NCBI RefSeq assembly: GCF_030323025.1
Contig: NZ_CP097329.1
Span: forward strand, 4,140,001-4,204,000
Length of the DNA: 64,000 nucleotides
Direction: 5' to 3'
Source of the DNA: Pseudanabaena mucicola str. Chao 1806
Lineage (GTDB): Bacteria; Cyanobacteriota; Cyanobacteriia; Pseudanabaenales; Pseudanabaenaceae
Below, in pieces: positions 54,169 to 63,215 of this stretch. Both the position numbers and the translations under genes were made by a program. A model generated the notes under the pieces. The model searched no databases and was not told the origin of the DNA. It saw nothing but the letters and a program-made list of their open reading frames with translations. Each line of letters begins with the position of its first letter. Position 1 is the first letter of the stretch.

Positions 54169-54855
54169 ATGCGGTTATTGTTAGTTGAAGACGAGCCAGA
54201 TTTGGCAAAAGCGATTTGTACTGCTCTACATGAACAGGGCTACGTGGTGGATTGGGCAGAAAATGGGCAAATTGCGTGGGATTATCTAGAAATCGTCAGC
54301 AATCATTACATCGTGGCAGTTATTGACTGGATGCTGCCCAAGCTATCGGGGCTGGAGCTATGCAAAATGATGCGCCAAAAGCATTACCCCTTACCAGTAA
54401 TCATGCTTACGGCAAGGAATAGTATGGCGGATCGGGTTACGGGTTTAGATTCTGGAGCAGATGATTATTTGGTTAAACCGTTTGGAATGGAAGAGCTATT
54501 AGCCAGAATTAGAGCTTTGCAAAGGCGGACACCAACTTTTCAATCGCCACAGTTACAAGTGGGTTCGTTATTGTTGGATTATGGGGCTTTCACAGTCCAG
54601 AATACCGATGATCCAGACACAGTTCCCATCGTTTTAACAGCGAAAGAATTTCAACTTTTAGAATATTTTATGCAGCATCCTCATCAAGTTTTGAGTCAGG
54701 AGCAAATTCGGATGCGACTCTGGGACTTAAATGATGAAAGTATTAGTAATGTTGTGGCAGCACAGATTCGTTTATTGAGACGCAAGCTGATGGAATGCAA
54801 TTACACCAAAGGTATCGAGACGATTAGAGGTTTGGGTTATCGGTTTAATGCTTGA
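54169..54855 (+). CDS. OmpR-type response regulator, RppA-like
   Basis: 228 residues: a receiver domain (1-120) with acidic residues near the start (VEDEPD), the phospho-acceptor Asp53 in VIDWMLP and the invariant Lys in LVKPFG, then a winged-helix DNA-binding domain (about 128-227, ending GIETIRGLGYRF). It most resembles the cyanobacterial RppA group (nickel/redox regulators). It diverges from the SbnA-MATE operon and may control it. The sensor kinase gene follows directly. Confidence 0.9.
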   Translation: MRLLLVEDEPDLAKAICTALHEQGYVVDWAENGQIAWDYLEIVSNHYIVAVIDWMLPKLSGLELCKMMRQKHYPLPVIMLTARNSMADRVTGLDSGADDYLVKPFGMEELLARIRALQRRTPTFQSPQLQVGSLLLDYGAFTVQNTDDPDTVPIVLTAKEFQLLEYFMQHPHQVLSQEQIRMRLWDLNDESISNVVAAQIRLLRRKLMECNYTKGIETIRGLGYRFNA

Positions 54856-54878
54856 TTTCTAAAATGTGGGGAGCATCT

Positions 54879-56249
54879 ATGGCGGATTATCATCAATCAC
54901 ATCACCGACAGCTATTTTATCGATCGCGACTTCAGTTAGCCCTGATTTATGCTGGAGTTATGGGGGTGATTTTCCTGTTTTGTGGTTATATTGCTCATGT
55001 AGCCATCAATTATTCGTTTACGCGGATGACCGATCGCGAATTAGATGTTTTAGGACGCTTAGTGACAGATAAAGTACGGAATAAATTAGAGTATCCTGAA
55101 AAATTTAGCTTCGATCACACAGAAATTGATATTCATTTGTGTTTTCCCAAACAGCCATGCACAACTAGTAATAGCCAATCATCTCTTGAAGCCTTGCTTA
55201 AAAATGGCTATTACCTGAGATTTTTGTCGCTATCTGGTCAGGCGATCGCTGCCATACATGATTATCCAGATCGATTCCCATCTAATCTAGAGCTGGATCA
55301 TTCCTATGATGTTGTCGATCAGCAAAATGAACCATATCATTTGCATCTATTGCCTCTAACTACAACAACGGGAGAACTATGGGGGTATCTGCAAGCAGGG
55401 CAATCAATACGACGGATGAACGACTACATGATTGGTTTTTATTGGTTTCTAATCATCGGTGTGCCATTAATCATCCTATTAATTAGTTGTGCTGCTTGGT
55501 ATTTAGCTGGTTGGGCACTGCGACCAATTCAAATTACCTACGATCGCATGGAGCAGTTTACGGCTGATGCTGCCCATGAATTACTTACACCCATTGCCAC
55601 TAGTCAAGCAATTTTAGAAGTGGCACTTTCGGCGGAAAAGAAGCTTCAAACAGTTGCTCCTGACTTTGCCAATCAGCAGCAAAACTTAGAAGCGGTGACA
55701 CGCCAAATCAAAAGATTAAAAGAACTTACTCAAGATTTACTCTTATTGTCACGATTAGAGAGAGCAGCAACTGCCTTAGTCCAGCAAGAAATTTGCTTGA
55801 ACGAAATCGTTGAAGATGTTGCCGAAGAATTAATGAATGCAGCGATCGCTAAGGGTATAGATTTATCCACTAATTTATGTGATCAGCTAGTTTATATAAC
55901 TGGTAATTCCCAACAAATTTATCGCTTGTTACTAAATTTAGTTTCTAACGGGATTCAATATACCCCCAGTGGGGGCTTAGTGACCATTGAGTTACAGGAA
56001 TCGACTCATCAAGCCAATATCATAGTCAAAGATAACGGGGTGGGTATTGCGCCAGAACATTTACCGCGTATTTTTGAGCGATTTTATCGAGTTAATCACG
56101 ATCGCGCCCGTAATACTGGAGGCTCTGGTTTAGGTTTAGCCATTAGTTTAGCGATTACTAATTTCCATCGTGGTAAATTAACTGTCCAAAGCACTTTAAA
56201 TGCAGGTAGCGAATTCAAAGTAACTTTACCCTTAGTAAGGCTAGGGTGA
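54879..56249 (+). CDS. Sensor histidine kinase, RppB-like
   Basis: About 456 residues. Two membrane segments (about 22-42 and 180-205) flank an extracytoplasmic sensor domain of about 135 residues that contains a C-x5-C pair (CFPKQPC), a potential metal- or redox-sensing site. The HisKA box AHELLTPIATS, the N-box LNLVSNGIQYT, DNGVGIA and GGSGLGLAI are intact. The start at 54879 is preferred because GGGGAG precedes it closely; an ATG at 54864 is also possible. It forms a pair with the RppA-like regulator. Confidence 0.9.
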   Translation: MADYHQSHHRQLFYRSRLQLALIYAGVMGVIFLFCGYIAHVAINYSFTRMTDRELDVLGRLVTDKVRNKLEYPEKFSFDHTEIDIHLCFPKQPCTTSNSQSSLEALLKNGYYLRFLSLSGQAIAAIHDYPDRFPSNLELDHSYDVVDQQNEPYHLHLLPLTTTTGELWGYLQAGQSIRRMNDYMIGFYWFLIIGVPLIILLISCAAWYLAGWALRPIQITYDRMEQFTADAAHELLTPIATSQAILEVALSAEKKLQTVAPDFANQQQNLEAVTRQIKRLKELTQDLLLLSRLERAATALVQQEICLNEIVEDVAEELMNAAIAKGIDLSTNLCDQLVYITGNSQQIYRLLLNLVSNGIQYTPSGGLVTIELQESTHQANIIVKDNGVGIAPEHLPRIFERFYRVNHDRARNTGGSGLGLAISLAITNFHRGKLTVQSTLNAGSEFKVTLPLVRLG

Positions 56250-56253
56250 GATG

Positions 56254-56347
56254 ATATGGCAATGTAAGGCTTGCTTAGGACATAAAAACCAAATAAGTGA
56301 AGGCGGTACTTCGTGCCTTCACTTATTTGGTTTTTACATTGCTATAT
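56254..56347. repeat. MITE-like element after the sensor kinase gene
   Basis: 14-bp inverted ends ATATGGCAATGTAA and (reverse) ATATAGCAATGTAA differ at one base. Inside is a 21-bp perfect stem (56284-56304 with 56315-56335) beginning AAAAACCAAATAAGTGAAGG, and the apex GGTACTTCGTGCC. It starts five bases after the rppB-like stop and probably also acts as terminator. Confidence 0.7.
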
Positions 56348-56444
56348 TTTGGTTTTGGCTTAATTTATCCACAGCGATAGACTGATGCTATGGCTATCTG
56401 TGCGATGATTATTTGCACTATCTTGTCGTTAGGTTTTGTTAACT

Positions 56445-57149
56445 GTGAATACCGTCCGTACTGTTTCTGATACCAAAAAAGATTTTTATTTAGCTTTCCC
56501 CAAGCCAGTTAATCAAGTCTATCGACGGGTTGTAGATGAGCTTTTGGTGGAAGTGCATCTGCTCAAAGTCAATCAAACATTTGTTTATGACTCAATCTTT
56601 GCCCTCGGCTTTGTGACCACATTTGATCGCTTTACTGTTGGTTACAAGCCTGAAACTGATCGCTTTTCCATATTTCATGCCCTATGTTCTGCGCTTCAGT
56701 TTGACTCCGATCTCGTCCGCCAAGACGCAACGACTTTGAGCGATCTTGCTACGCGATCGCCTAATGAAGTCAAGAATTTATTGACTAAGCTCGAATCGAG
56801 TGTCTATCTTGAACCGCTAGCAGGACAAATACATACTATTGCCAGCAAAGAAAATTTCAAATATAGCCGTTTACTCGGTGTTGGACTATACGCTTTATTA
56901 GAAATCAGTGATCCTGAGACGATCTCCGACAATACCAAGCGGGAAGAAGTGCTGAAATTAGTTAGTGAAAATTTAAAGCTTGGAAGTGATCGCTTACTCA
57001 AGGATATTGATTTGTATCGCTCTAACCTCGATAAAATTGAGCAAGCCAGACAAATGATCGCTGACATGGTAGAAGCTGAGCGAAAAAAACGAGTCCCCAA
57101 AGAAGCTGCTACCTCTACAGCATCTAATGATACTTCCGCGGATCAATAA
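56445..57149 (+). CDS. thf1: Thf1/Psb29, thylakoid formation and photosystem II biogenesis protein
   Basis: A 234-residue cyanobacterial/plastid protein required for normal photosystem II assembly or turnover and interacting with FtsH proteases. The sequence NTVRTVSDTKKDFYLAFPKPVN, VYRRVVDELLVEVHLLKVN, FVYDSIFALGFVTTFDRF and YSRLLGVGLYALLE matches the family throughout. The GTG at 56445 is preferred to a TTG at 56436 because family members begin M-N-x-V-R-T-V-S-D-T-K. The C-terminus is a charged helix (EAERKKRVPKEAATS). Confidence 0.95.
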   Translation: MNTVRTVSDTKKDFYLAFPKPVNQVYRRVVDELLVEVHLLKVNQTFVYDSIFALGFVTTFDRFTVGYKPETDRFSIFHALCSALQFDSDLVRQDATTLSDLATRSPNEVKNLLTKLESSVYLEPLAGQIHTIASKENFKYSRLLGVGLYALLEISDPETISDNTKREEVLKLVSENLKLGSDRLLKDIDLYRSNLDKIEQARQMIADMVEAERKKRVPKEAATSTASNDTSADQ

Positions 57150-57328
57150 TGATTTGAGCGAAGCCTAGCCTAGATTTGGCTGCGCTTCCCTCAAATCTCC
57201 TTAAGCTATAGTGACTTTTTTCTGCCAATGCCAAGATAATTAGGTAGTGCTAAGTAGGTAAATATAGGCGGTGCAAAGCTATGCACTTTTCTATCACAAT
57301 AAGCCCTTTCCTTTTTAGGACTACCGAA

Positions 57329-57700
57329 TTATCTACTTACAGAAGGAAATATACTTCTTGTTGAATGAGTATCTATACTTATTCCGAATATTAGTGTGGG
57401 ATCTAGCCCTGTAATCAGACGAAATTGGGTTGCAGAAATATTTGGGGTAATTGTCTTGTTTTCCCAAGATTTCAAAAGATTGTGAGATCGCTCTAGAAAT
57501 GGAACTCCACGCTGTAGGGGAAAATTACGCCAGCCTTCAATCAAGATTTCAACAAGCGCTAACTCAATTTGTGGTGGTGGATAGGCTTGGAGGAGATCTT
57601 CTAAATAGTCATCAAAATATTCATCGTCATCACCAGCTAATAGATAGCTATCGACAATGTATTTGACTCTTTGTCGGCTAATTTCTTCCCATATTTCCAT
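57329..57700 (-). CDS. Hypothetical acidic protein
   Basis: 123 residues without a recognised domain. It is acidic at the N-terminus (SYLLAGDDDEYFDDYLEDLLQAYPPPQIELALVEIL) and closes with LLKSWENK, then ISATQFRLITGLDPTLIF, whose Q-F-x-x-I-T-G-L-D-P form is seen in several cyanobacterial proteins. Composition and absence of stops suggest a real gene. It lies between thf1 and sbcC, reading leftward. Confidence 0.6.
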   Translation of the reverse strand: MEIWEEISRQRVKYIVDSYLLAGDDDEYFDDYLEDLLQAYPPPQIELALVEILIEGWRNFPLQRGVPFLERSHNLLKSWENKTITPNISATQFRLITGLDPTLIFGISIDTHSTRSIFPSVSR

Positions 57701-57856
57701 AACGCTCTCGGCTTGAAGGCAAAAGTAAAAAGTAAAAAGGTAAAAGTAAAAAATTAGAAAGGTACTCGTTTGTGAAGCAATACATTATTATGATTATTAA
57801 ATAATTGCTAGTATAACTGGTTAGGAAAGATTCTGTCACATTAAAAATAATTCCCC

Positions 57857-60800
57857 ATGATCCCTCAGAAATTAAGATTAAAAAATTTCTTGAGCTATCA
57901 ACAATTAGCCTTAGATTTTAGTGGGCTGCATGTTGCTTGTATTTGTGGCGCAAACGGAGCAGGGAAGTCTTCGTTATTAGAGGCAATTTCTTGGGCAGTG
58001 TGGGGAGCGAGTCGGGCGGCGAGTGAAGATGATGTGATTCATGTTGGAACAAAGGAGACACAAGTTGATTTTACGTTTATCGCAAGTGGTGAGGTCTATC
58101 GTGTAATTAGAACCCGATCGCGCAATAGTTCAACCTCTCTAGAATTTCAGGTACAGAGTGAAGGCAAGTTTAAATCCCTGACAGAGCGTAAGGTGCGATC
58201 AACGCAGCAAAGTATCATTTCCCATCTGAAAATGGATTATGAAACTTTTGTCAACTCGGCATATTTGCGGCAAGGTCGTGCCGATGAATTTATGCTGAAG
58301 CGTCCCAGCGATCGCAAACAGATTTTGGCGGATATGCTGGCACTATCGCAGTACGACGATTTGGCGGAAAGGGCTAAGGATATTGCACGAAATAGCAAGG
58401 CAGAATCGGCGGTTTTAGAAAATTTGTTAGCGCATTTGCAAGAACAGATTTTAGCGGGAGCCGAAATTGCGCCACAGTTAGAAACTTTGCGATCGCAGTT
58501 ATTAGATTTGCAAACGTGGGAAAATCGCGATCGCGCTAAATTGCAAGCTGTCGAAGATTTACAAAAGCAATATACCAGCGTTTTCCAGCAGTTGATTTGG
58601 CAACAGCAACAGCAAACTTCGCTCTCTGGTAACCTGACGCAAATAGAAAGACAACTCGCTAGCCAACAGAAGCAATTACAGCAATTAGAAGTATACCTAA
58701 GAGAGCGATCGCTAATTTTGCAAGATTACGAACGCTATCAATTGCTGTCTAATCAAGAGGCTGAACTAGAGCGCAAGTTTCAAAAATATCAACAGTTAAG
58801 TGAAAGGCGCGGCGACTTTAGCCACAAACTCGCCAGTTTGCGGAGCGAACTTAAAGGTCAGTTACGCCATTATCAAGCGCAGTTAGAAAGCCTAGTACAA
58901 CAGGAAACTGATTTGCAAGGTGTGTTGAGTCGGGCTACGGAAATTGAAGCTGCGATCACTGAATTACACAAAGCAAGGGCAGTTTTGCAGGAATTTGATC
59001 GACTCCATGCTCAATCTACACCACTCGTCCATCGCTATCAGACGCTTAAGCATCAGTTAGAAAGGGAAGAAACTAAACTAACGGCAAAGTTAGAAGAATT
59101 AGTTGCTAAGCGTGACCAATTGCAATTGCAAGTCAAAGATCGTGATCGCCTACTCAATCATGCTCAGGAGTTAGATCGTCAAATCGATGCTTTGCAAAAA
59201 AAACAAGTCTATCAACAGCGTGTCCATGAAAAGGGATTGGAACGCAGGGACTTTTTGGAGAGATTAAAAACCCGTTTGGCGGATACAGAGACAGCATTTA
59301 ATAAACTAGAAGCAAAAATGCGTCAGTTAACTGTGCCAAATGCTCCCTGTCCATTATGCGATCGCCCGCTTGACGAAGCACATTGGCAATTAGTTCAGAA
59401 AAAGCACAAGCAAGAATCTCGCGATTTGCAAGCGGATATTTGGGTGGTCAAGGAGCAGCAGGCGGCTTCTAATTGTGAAATTGAAGTTTTGCGTGAGGAA
59501 TATCGCCTATTAAAGAAAGAACTTGCACCGCTTAATGATTTAATTCAGCGTAAGGGAACTTTACAGGAAAGACTCAAAGCTATATCCGAGTCAGTGCAAA
59601 GGCTAGAAATCATTAATGCCGAAATCCAAGATTTAAGCGATCGCTTGCAAACAAAAAATTATTTACGAGAAGCATGGGAGGAGATGGAATTAATTGATCA
59701 TAATATTCATAAATTTGCCTATGATGAAAAAAATCATGCCCTTGCTCGTGGTGATATTGAGCGTTGGCGCTGGGCGGAAATCAAGCAATCGGAATTAAAA
59801 AACGCCCAACGTCAAGCGGATAATCTCTCGCAAAAAATCCCTGACCTTCAATTAAAAATCAATCAATTAGATGAGCGTTTACAAAAAAATTTGATCGATC
59901 TAGAAGTACAGCATGAACTCGAACAATGCGATCGCGCTCTGACTCAACTAGGTTACGATCCCGATTTCCATCAACAACTCCGCACCCAAAAGCAAGAACT
60001 CACTCTATCGCTATTACGCTATCAAGAACTCATTCGCGCCGAAGAGGAATATCCTGAACTTCAGCAACAGGTAAGTCATTTGCAACAGTCCCAAACTAAA
60101 CAACAGCAGGAATTACAAATAATTACCAATCAAATTACGGAATTACAATCACAAATTCAATCTCTTCAAGGCGATCATGGTCGTGAGATTCAAGTTCTAA
60201 AGCAAAATTTACAAAACTGGCGATCGCGAATGGACTCTCTCCTCGCCCTAATTGGTAGCCTTCAGCAAGCCCAACAGCAACTAGAGCAAAGCCGCAAACG
60301 TGAACAAGAAACCATCGCTCAAATCGAAACTGCTTGCCAACGTCAGCGCATCCATACTGAACTCTATCAAGCCTTTGGGAAAAATGGCATTCAAGCCCTA
60401 ATGCTCGAAAATATCTTACCGCAAATTGAAGTGGAAGCCAATCAAATTCTCGCGCAACTGAGCGATCGCCAATTAAACGTGCGATTCATTACTCAAAAAT
60501 CTGGCAAAAAAAGCGATCGCCTCATCGAAACCCTCGACATTGAAATTGCCGACACCAAAGGTACAAGACCATATGAAACTTATTCAGGCGGTGAAGCTTT
60601 TCGCATTAATTTTGCAGTGCGCCTTGCCCTCTCTCGTGTCCTTGCACAGCGGAAAGGCAGTACTTTACAAACCCTTATTATCGATGAAGGCTTTGGCAGT
60701 CAAGATCAGTTAGGATGTGATCGTCTTGTCAGTGCCATAAATGCGATCGCACACGATTTTGAGTGCATTCTCGTGATTACGCATATGCCACTAATGAAAG

Positions 60801-60868
60801 AAGCTTTTAATACACTAATCGAAGTGTCTAAAAATGGCGACGGATCAAGCGTGCAGTTAATTGGATAG
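57857..60868 (+). CDS. sbcC: Exonuclease subunit SbcC (Rad50 homologue)
   Basis: A 1003-residue SMC-like ATPase that with SbcD opens and trims DNA hairpins and protein-blocked ends. Walker A GANGAGKSS (about 33-41) is at the N-terminus. Long coiled coils run about 180-480 and 515-840, and the zinc hook CPLC lies at 498-501. The C-terminal head has the signature YSGGEAFRINFAVRLALSR and Walker B IIDEGFGSQD. The sbcD gene is not adjacent. The substrate class (DNA hairpins) is notable because this genome region is full of long perfect inverted repeats. Confidence 0.95.
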   Translation: MIPQKLRLKNFLSYQQLALDFSGLHVACICGANGAGKSSLLEAISWAVWGASRAASEDDVIHVGTKETQVDFTFIASGEVYRVIRTRSRNSSTSLEFQVQSEGKFKSLTERKVRSTQQSIISHLKMDYETFVNSAYLRQGRADEFMLKRPSDRKQILADMLALSQYDDLAERAKDIARNSKAESAVLENLLAHLQEQILAGAEIAPQLETLRSQLLDLQTWENRDRAKLQAVEDLQKQYTSVFQQLIWQQQQQTSLSGNLTQIERQLASQQKQLQQLEVYLRERSLILQDYERYQLLSNQEAELERKFQKYQQLSERRGDFSHKLASLRSELKGQLRHYQAQLESLVQQETDLQGVLSRATEIEAAITELHKARAVLQEFDRLHAQSTPLVHRYQTLKHQLEREETKLTAKLEELVAKRDQLQLQVKDRDRLLNHAQELDRQIDALQKKQVYQQRVHEKGLERRDFLERLKTRLADTETAFNKLEAKMRQLTVPNAPCPLCDRPLDEAHWQLVQKKHKQESRDLQADIWVVKEQQAASNCEIEVLREEYRLLKKELAPLNDLIQRKGTLQERLKAISESVQRLEIINAEIQDLSDRLQTKNYLREAWEEMELIDHNIHKFAYDEKNHALARGDIERWRWAEIKQSELKNAQRQADNLSQKIPDLQLKINQLDERLQKNLIDLEVQHELEQCDRALTQLGYDPDFHQQLRTQKQELTLSLLRYQELIRAEEEYPELQQQVSHLQQSQTKQQQELQIITNQITELQSQIQSLQGDHGREIQVLKQNLQNWRSRMDSLLALIGSLQQAQQQLEQSRKREQETIAQIETACQRQRIHTELYQAFGKNGIQALMLENILPQIEVEANQILAQLSDRQLNVRFITQKSGKKSDRLIETLDIEIADTKGTRPYETYSGGEAFRINFAVRLALSRVLAQRKGSTLQTLIIDEGFGSQDQLGCDRLVSAINAIAHDFECILVITHMPLMKEAFNTLIEVSKNGDGSSVQLIG

Positions 60869-60942
60869 ATATGAGGCGGTGTGAAGCAAAGAAGGCATTT
60901 GCTCACCCACCTAACCACAAATGTCCAACCGTCTCATCCTCT

Positions 60943-61254
60943 CTAAGCTAAAAGTTGCCGAAGTAAGTCTGCGGGAATATCCTCGGTTAAATTTAAAAAG
61001 ATGGCACTGCCATATTCACTGTCGTAAGTGGTCATTGGTCTTGCTGTCAAATCTTGACGTACTTACTTCTGTAGGAATGTATCTCTTTGGGCGGCTGTCT
61101 CAAAACTACTGATCCGTTCGTGACATAACGGCATTGCCCAACTCCCTGTCATCTCTGGTATCCATGCCAAAGTACTGTGGTCAAGCCCTAGCACGATCGG
61201 TTTGTTGCCTTCAACCAAATTCGGTTGATGCACGAAACTCCTATCTTTTAGCAT
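60943..61254 (-). pseudogene. Transposase relic with an in-frame stop
   Basis: Reading leftward from 61254, DRSFVHQPNLVEGNKPIVLGLD and STLAWIPEMTGSWAMPLCHERISSFE resemble the central DDE region of a putative cyanobacterial transposase family. A TAA at 61063-61065 interrupts; the same frame continues as RPMTTYDSEYGSAIFLNLT, with the Asp of DSEYG as a candidate second catalytic residue, and ends at TAG 60943-60945. The N-terminus and last third are missing. Confidence 0.75.
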
Positions 61255-61401
61255 TTTGGTATGGTGTCTTCCCCATCCTGTATGGGCTCCTGCTAGTAAG
61301 GGGCGAAGGCTGTAGATGTCTCTTTACTTTTCATCTACTTTAGGCAGTTTGTATATCTTTTTCTCTGCCTTTCTTTCCTTTTATTGTCCTAGCAAATTTC
61401 A

Positions 61402-61424
61402 GTGGTGCGGCTTAAGCACACCAC
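61402..61424 (-). terminator. Hairpin after the 61436-61816 membrane protein gene
   Basis: GTGGTGCG and CACACCAC pair with one mismatch around GCTTAAG, 12 bases past the minus-strand stop codon. A moderate candidate terminator. Confidence 0.45.
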
Positions 61425-61435
61425 CGAAACTTAAA

Positions 61436-61816
61436 TTAACCTTCCAAGGAATCAAGATCTAATGCGGCTGAACCACCCCGTTCAAGCTCAACTAGCATTT
61501 GTCCAAGTTGCCGCCACACGAGCAGTGCAATGCCGAGAGTGATTGGGATAGCAACTATATAACCAAATATAGCTGGAAACCCAAATACTTCTAGTCCCGT
61601 TGACATAAATACAGTAATACTGATCACCATACCGAAGTAAGGGACTTTAATACTGGAGCTTTTGAGTTCTAATATTGTGCGCGAGGATTTCTGAGTTGAC
61701 CAAATATTGACTAAATTACGGAGGGTCACTTCAAAAGCACGTCCACAGGCTAGTCCCGCCAGTAGAGAGATTGCGAATAATAAATAAGGAGGATCAGAGG
61801 GGAAGTAGTAGTTCAC
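61436..61816 (-). CDS. Small membrane protein of unknown function
   Basis: 126 residues starting at GTG. Hydrophobic segments lie at about 10-27 and in a broad stretch 58-103 that could cross the membrane twice; the loop between carries basic residues (STQKSSRTILELKSSS). The acidic C-terminus (ALDLDSLEG) is probably cytoplasmic. I recognise no family. It is 34 bases downstream of the trpE/pabB-like gene on the same strand and likely co-transcribed. Confidence 0.68.
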   Translation of the reverse strand: MNYYFPSDPPYLLFAISLLAGLACGRAFEVTLRNLVNIWSTQKSSRTILELKSSSIKVPYFGMVISITVFMSTGLEVFGFPAIFGYIVAIPITLGIALLVWRQLGQMLVELERGGSAALDLDSLEG

Positions 61817-61850
61817 GGTTATATCAATCTTTGAGTATATTTTTATCTTA

Positions 61851-63215
61851 CTAGTCTGAGCGCATTAGTCCGAGTGCAGCTAACTGTGCTTGAGCTTTTT
61901 GTAAAGACTCATGCCATTCGCGATCGCTAATACTGTCAGCGACGATACCTGCACCAACCTGACCCCAAATATGATCGTTAGTCTTTAGCAAAGTCCGAAT
62001 CAAGATATTAAGATCTATATTGCCACGTTTGTCGATATAGCCACAGGAACCATAAAACAAGCTACGTCGTTGGGGTTCAAGCTTCTCGATGATTTCCATA
62101 CAACGCACCTTGGGGCAGCCTGTAATCGTTCCCCCTGGGAAAGTGGCGCGAATCAGATCCACGAAATTGTGATCGCCGCGTAATGTCCCCACCACGTTAC
62201 TCACAAGATGCATCACATGACTATAGCGCTCAATCACTAATAATTCATCAACTTTAACACTTCCCCATTCACAAACCTTACCTAGATCATTGCGCTCTAA
62301 GTCAACGAGCATAATATGTTCAGCCTGTTCCTTGATGCAGGCAAGTAATTCACGCTCAAGCTCTCGATCAAGCTGTTCAGTGTTGCCTCGTGGTCTTGTG
62401 CCTGCGATCGGACGAGTTTCAGCATGGCGATCGCGCAAACTCACAAGACGCTCTGGGGAAACGCTAATCACTTCGCCCCAAGTAGTACGCCAATAGCTAG
62501 CAAAAGGCGAGGGATTGATTTTTTGTAAATGGCGGTATAGTTGCCATCCATCCGATGCCCAAGGATAGCCATATCGTATGGAGAGATTTGCCTGAAAAAT
62601 ATCACCCGCATAGATATGCTGCTTGGCAGTTTCCACGATGGATTCATAGCCTTGTTTTTCTGGAGAATAGGTTGGTTGAGCTTGACTATGATCTTTACTG
62701 AAATAGGCAAGGGGCTTAAGCCCCTTGTTTTCTAAATTGTTAAGGCGATCGCTTAATTCGTCTAGTTCATGGTGATCGCTAGCGGCTAGCCAGACGGTTT
62801 GAGTCTGATGATCGATGACCGCAAAGCTAGATGGTTCATACCAAAAGGCAACTGGGAATGGCAAGTTGTCAGACTTGCTATAGAACAAGCGCTCAATTTC
62901 CCATGCGAGATCATAGCCTAGCCATCCTAAATACCCTCCCGTAAAGGGTAGGTGCTTAGGTAAATTGTTAAAGTTTGGAGCAGATTGCATTCGCGATCGC
63001 AGTTTCTCTAAACAGGTTAAAATCTCCCCAACTTCTGGAGTCCATATTTGGCGAGGCTTACCCCCGACAATCGAGTATCGAGCTAATTTTGAGGGAACTG
63101 TGGTAGGGCTTTCCAATAGAACCGTAATCGGTTCCCAAAAATAGAGTGCTTCCCAGAGATCGGCTCCTGTCATTTCATGGGGCAGTGATCGCTGAAGCCA
63201 CAACCAATCGGGCAT
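61851..63215 (-). CDS. Chorismate-binding synthase, component I (TrpE/PabB family)
   Basis: 454 residues. Makes anthranilate or aminodeoxychorismate from chorismate with an amidotransferase partner. The C-terminal catalytic domain shows RPIAGTRPRG, the ELLACIKEQAEHIMLVDLERNDLG region, and FPGGTITGCPKVRCMEIIE, and ends with FYGSCGYID and NILIRTL. The PIAGT motif has Ala where E. coli PabB has its active-site Lys (PIKGT), as in TrpE; however, the length and weak N-domain fit PabB-like enzymes of cyanobacteria. The ATG at 63215 is preferred to a TTG further up. A palindromic repeat lies within the frame (62708-62727), encoding NKGLKPLA. Confidence 0.82.
   Translation of the reverse strand: MPDWLWLQRSLPHEMTGADLWEALYFWEPITVLLESPTTVPSKLARYSIVGGKPRQIWTPEVGEILTCLEKLRSRMQSAPNFNNLPKHLPFTGGYLGWLGYDLAWEIERLFYSKSDNLPFPVAFWYEPSSFAVIDHQTQTVWLAASDHHELDELSDRLNNLENKGLKPLAYFSKDHSQAQPTYSPEKQGYESIVETAKQHIYAGDIFQANLSIRYGYPWASDGWQLYRHLQKINPSPFASYWRTTWGEVISVSPERLVSLRDRHAETRPIAGTRPRGNTEQLDRELERELLACIKEQAEHIMLVDLERNDLGKVCEWGSVKVDELLVIERYSHVMHLVSNVVGTLRGDHNFVDLIRATFPGGTITGCPKVRCMEIIEKLEPQRRSLFYGSCGYIDKRGNIDLNILIRTLLKTNDHIWGQVGAGIVADSISDREWHESLQKAQAQLAALGLMRSD
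62708..62727. repeat. 20-bp palindrome inside the trpE/pabB-like gene
   Basis: CAAGGGGCTTAAGCCCCTTG is identical to the core of the palindrome between nrtA and nrtB (422-445). Here it lies in frame, in a region (about residue 170) between N-terminal and catalytic domains where an insertion of a few residues would be tolerated. Confidence 0.85.

Larger units (their letters stand above)
60869..61435. other. 567-base spacer holding a transposase relic
   Basis: Apart from the pseudogene at 60943-61254 and a hairpin at 61402-61424, I see no supported gene. Possible frames on the plus strand here are opposite the relic and lack any family resemblance. Confidence 0.5.

Noticed and set aside
60921-61343. 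Short plus-strand frames after sbcC
   Set aside because: They are antisense to the transposase relic, whose conserved residues are on the minus strand.
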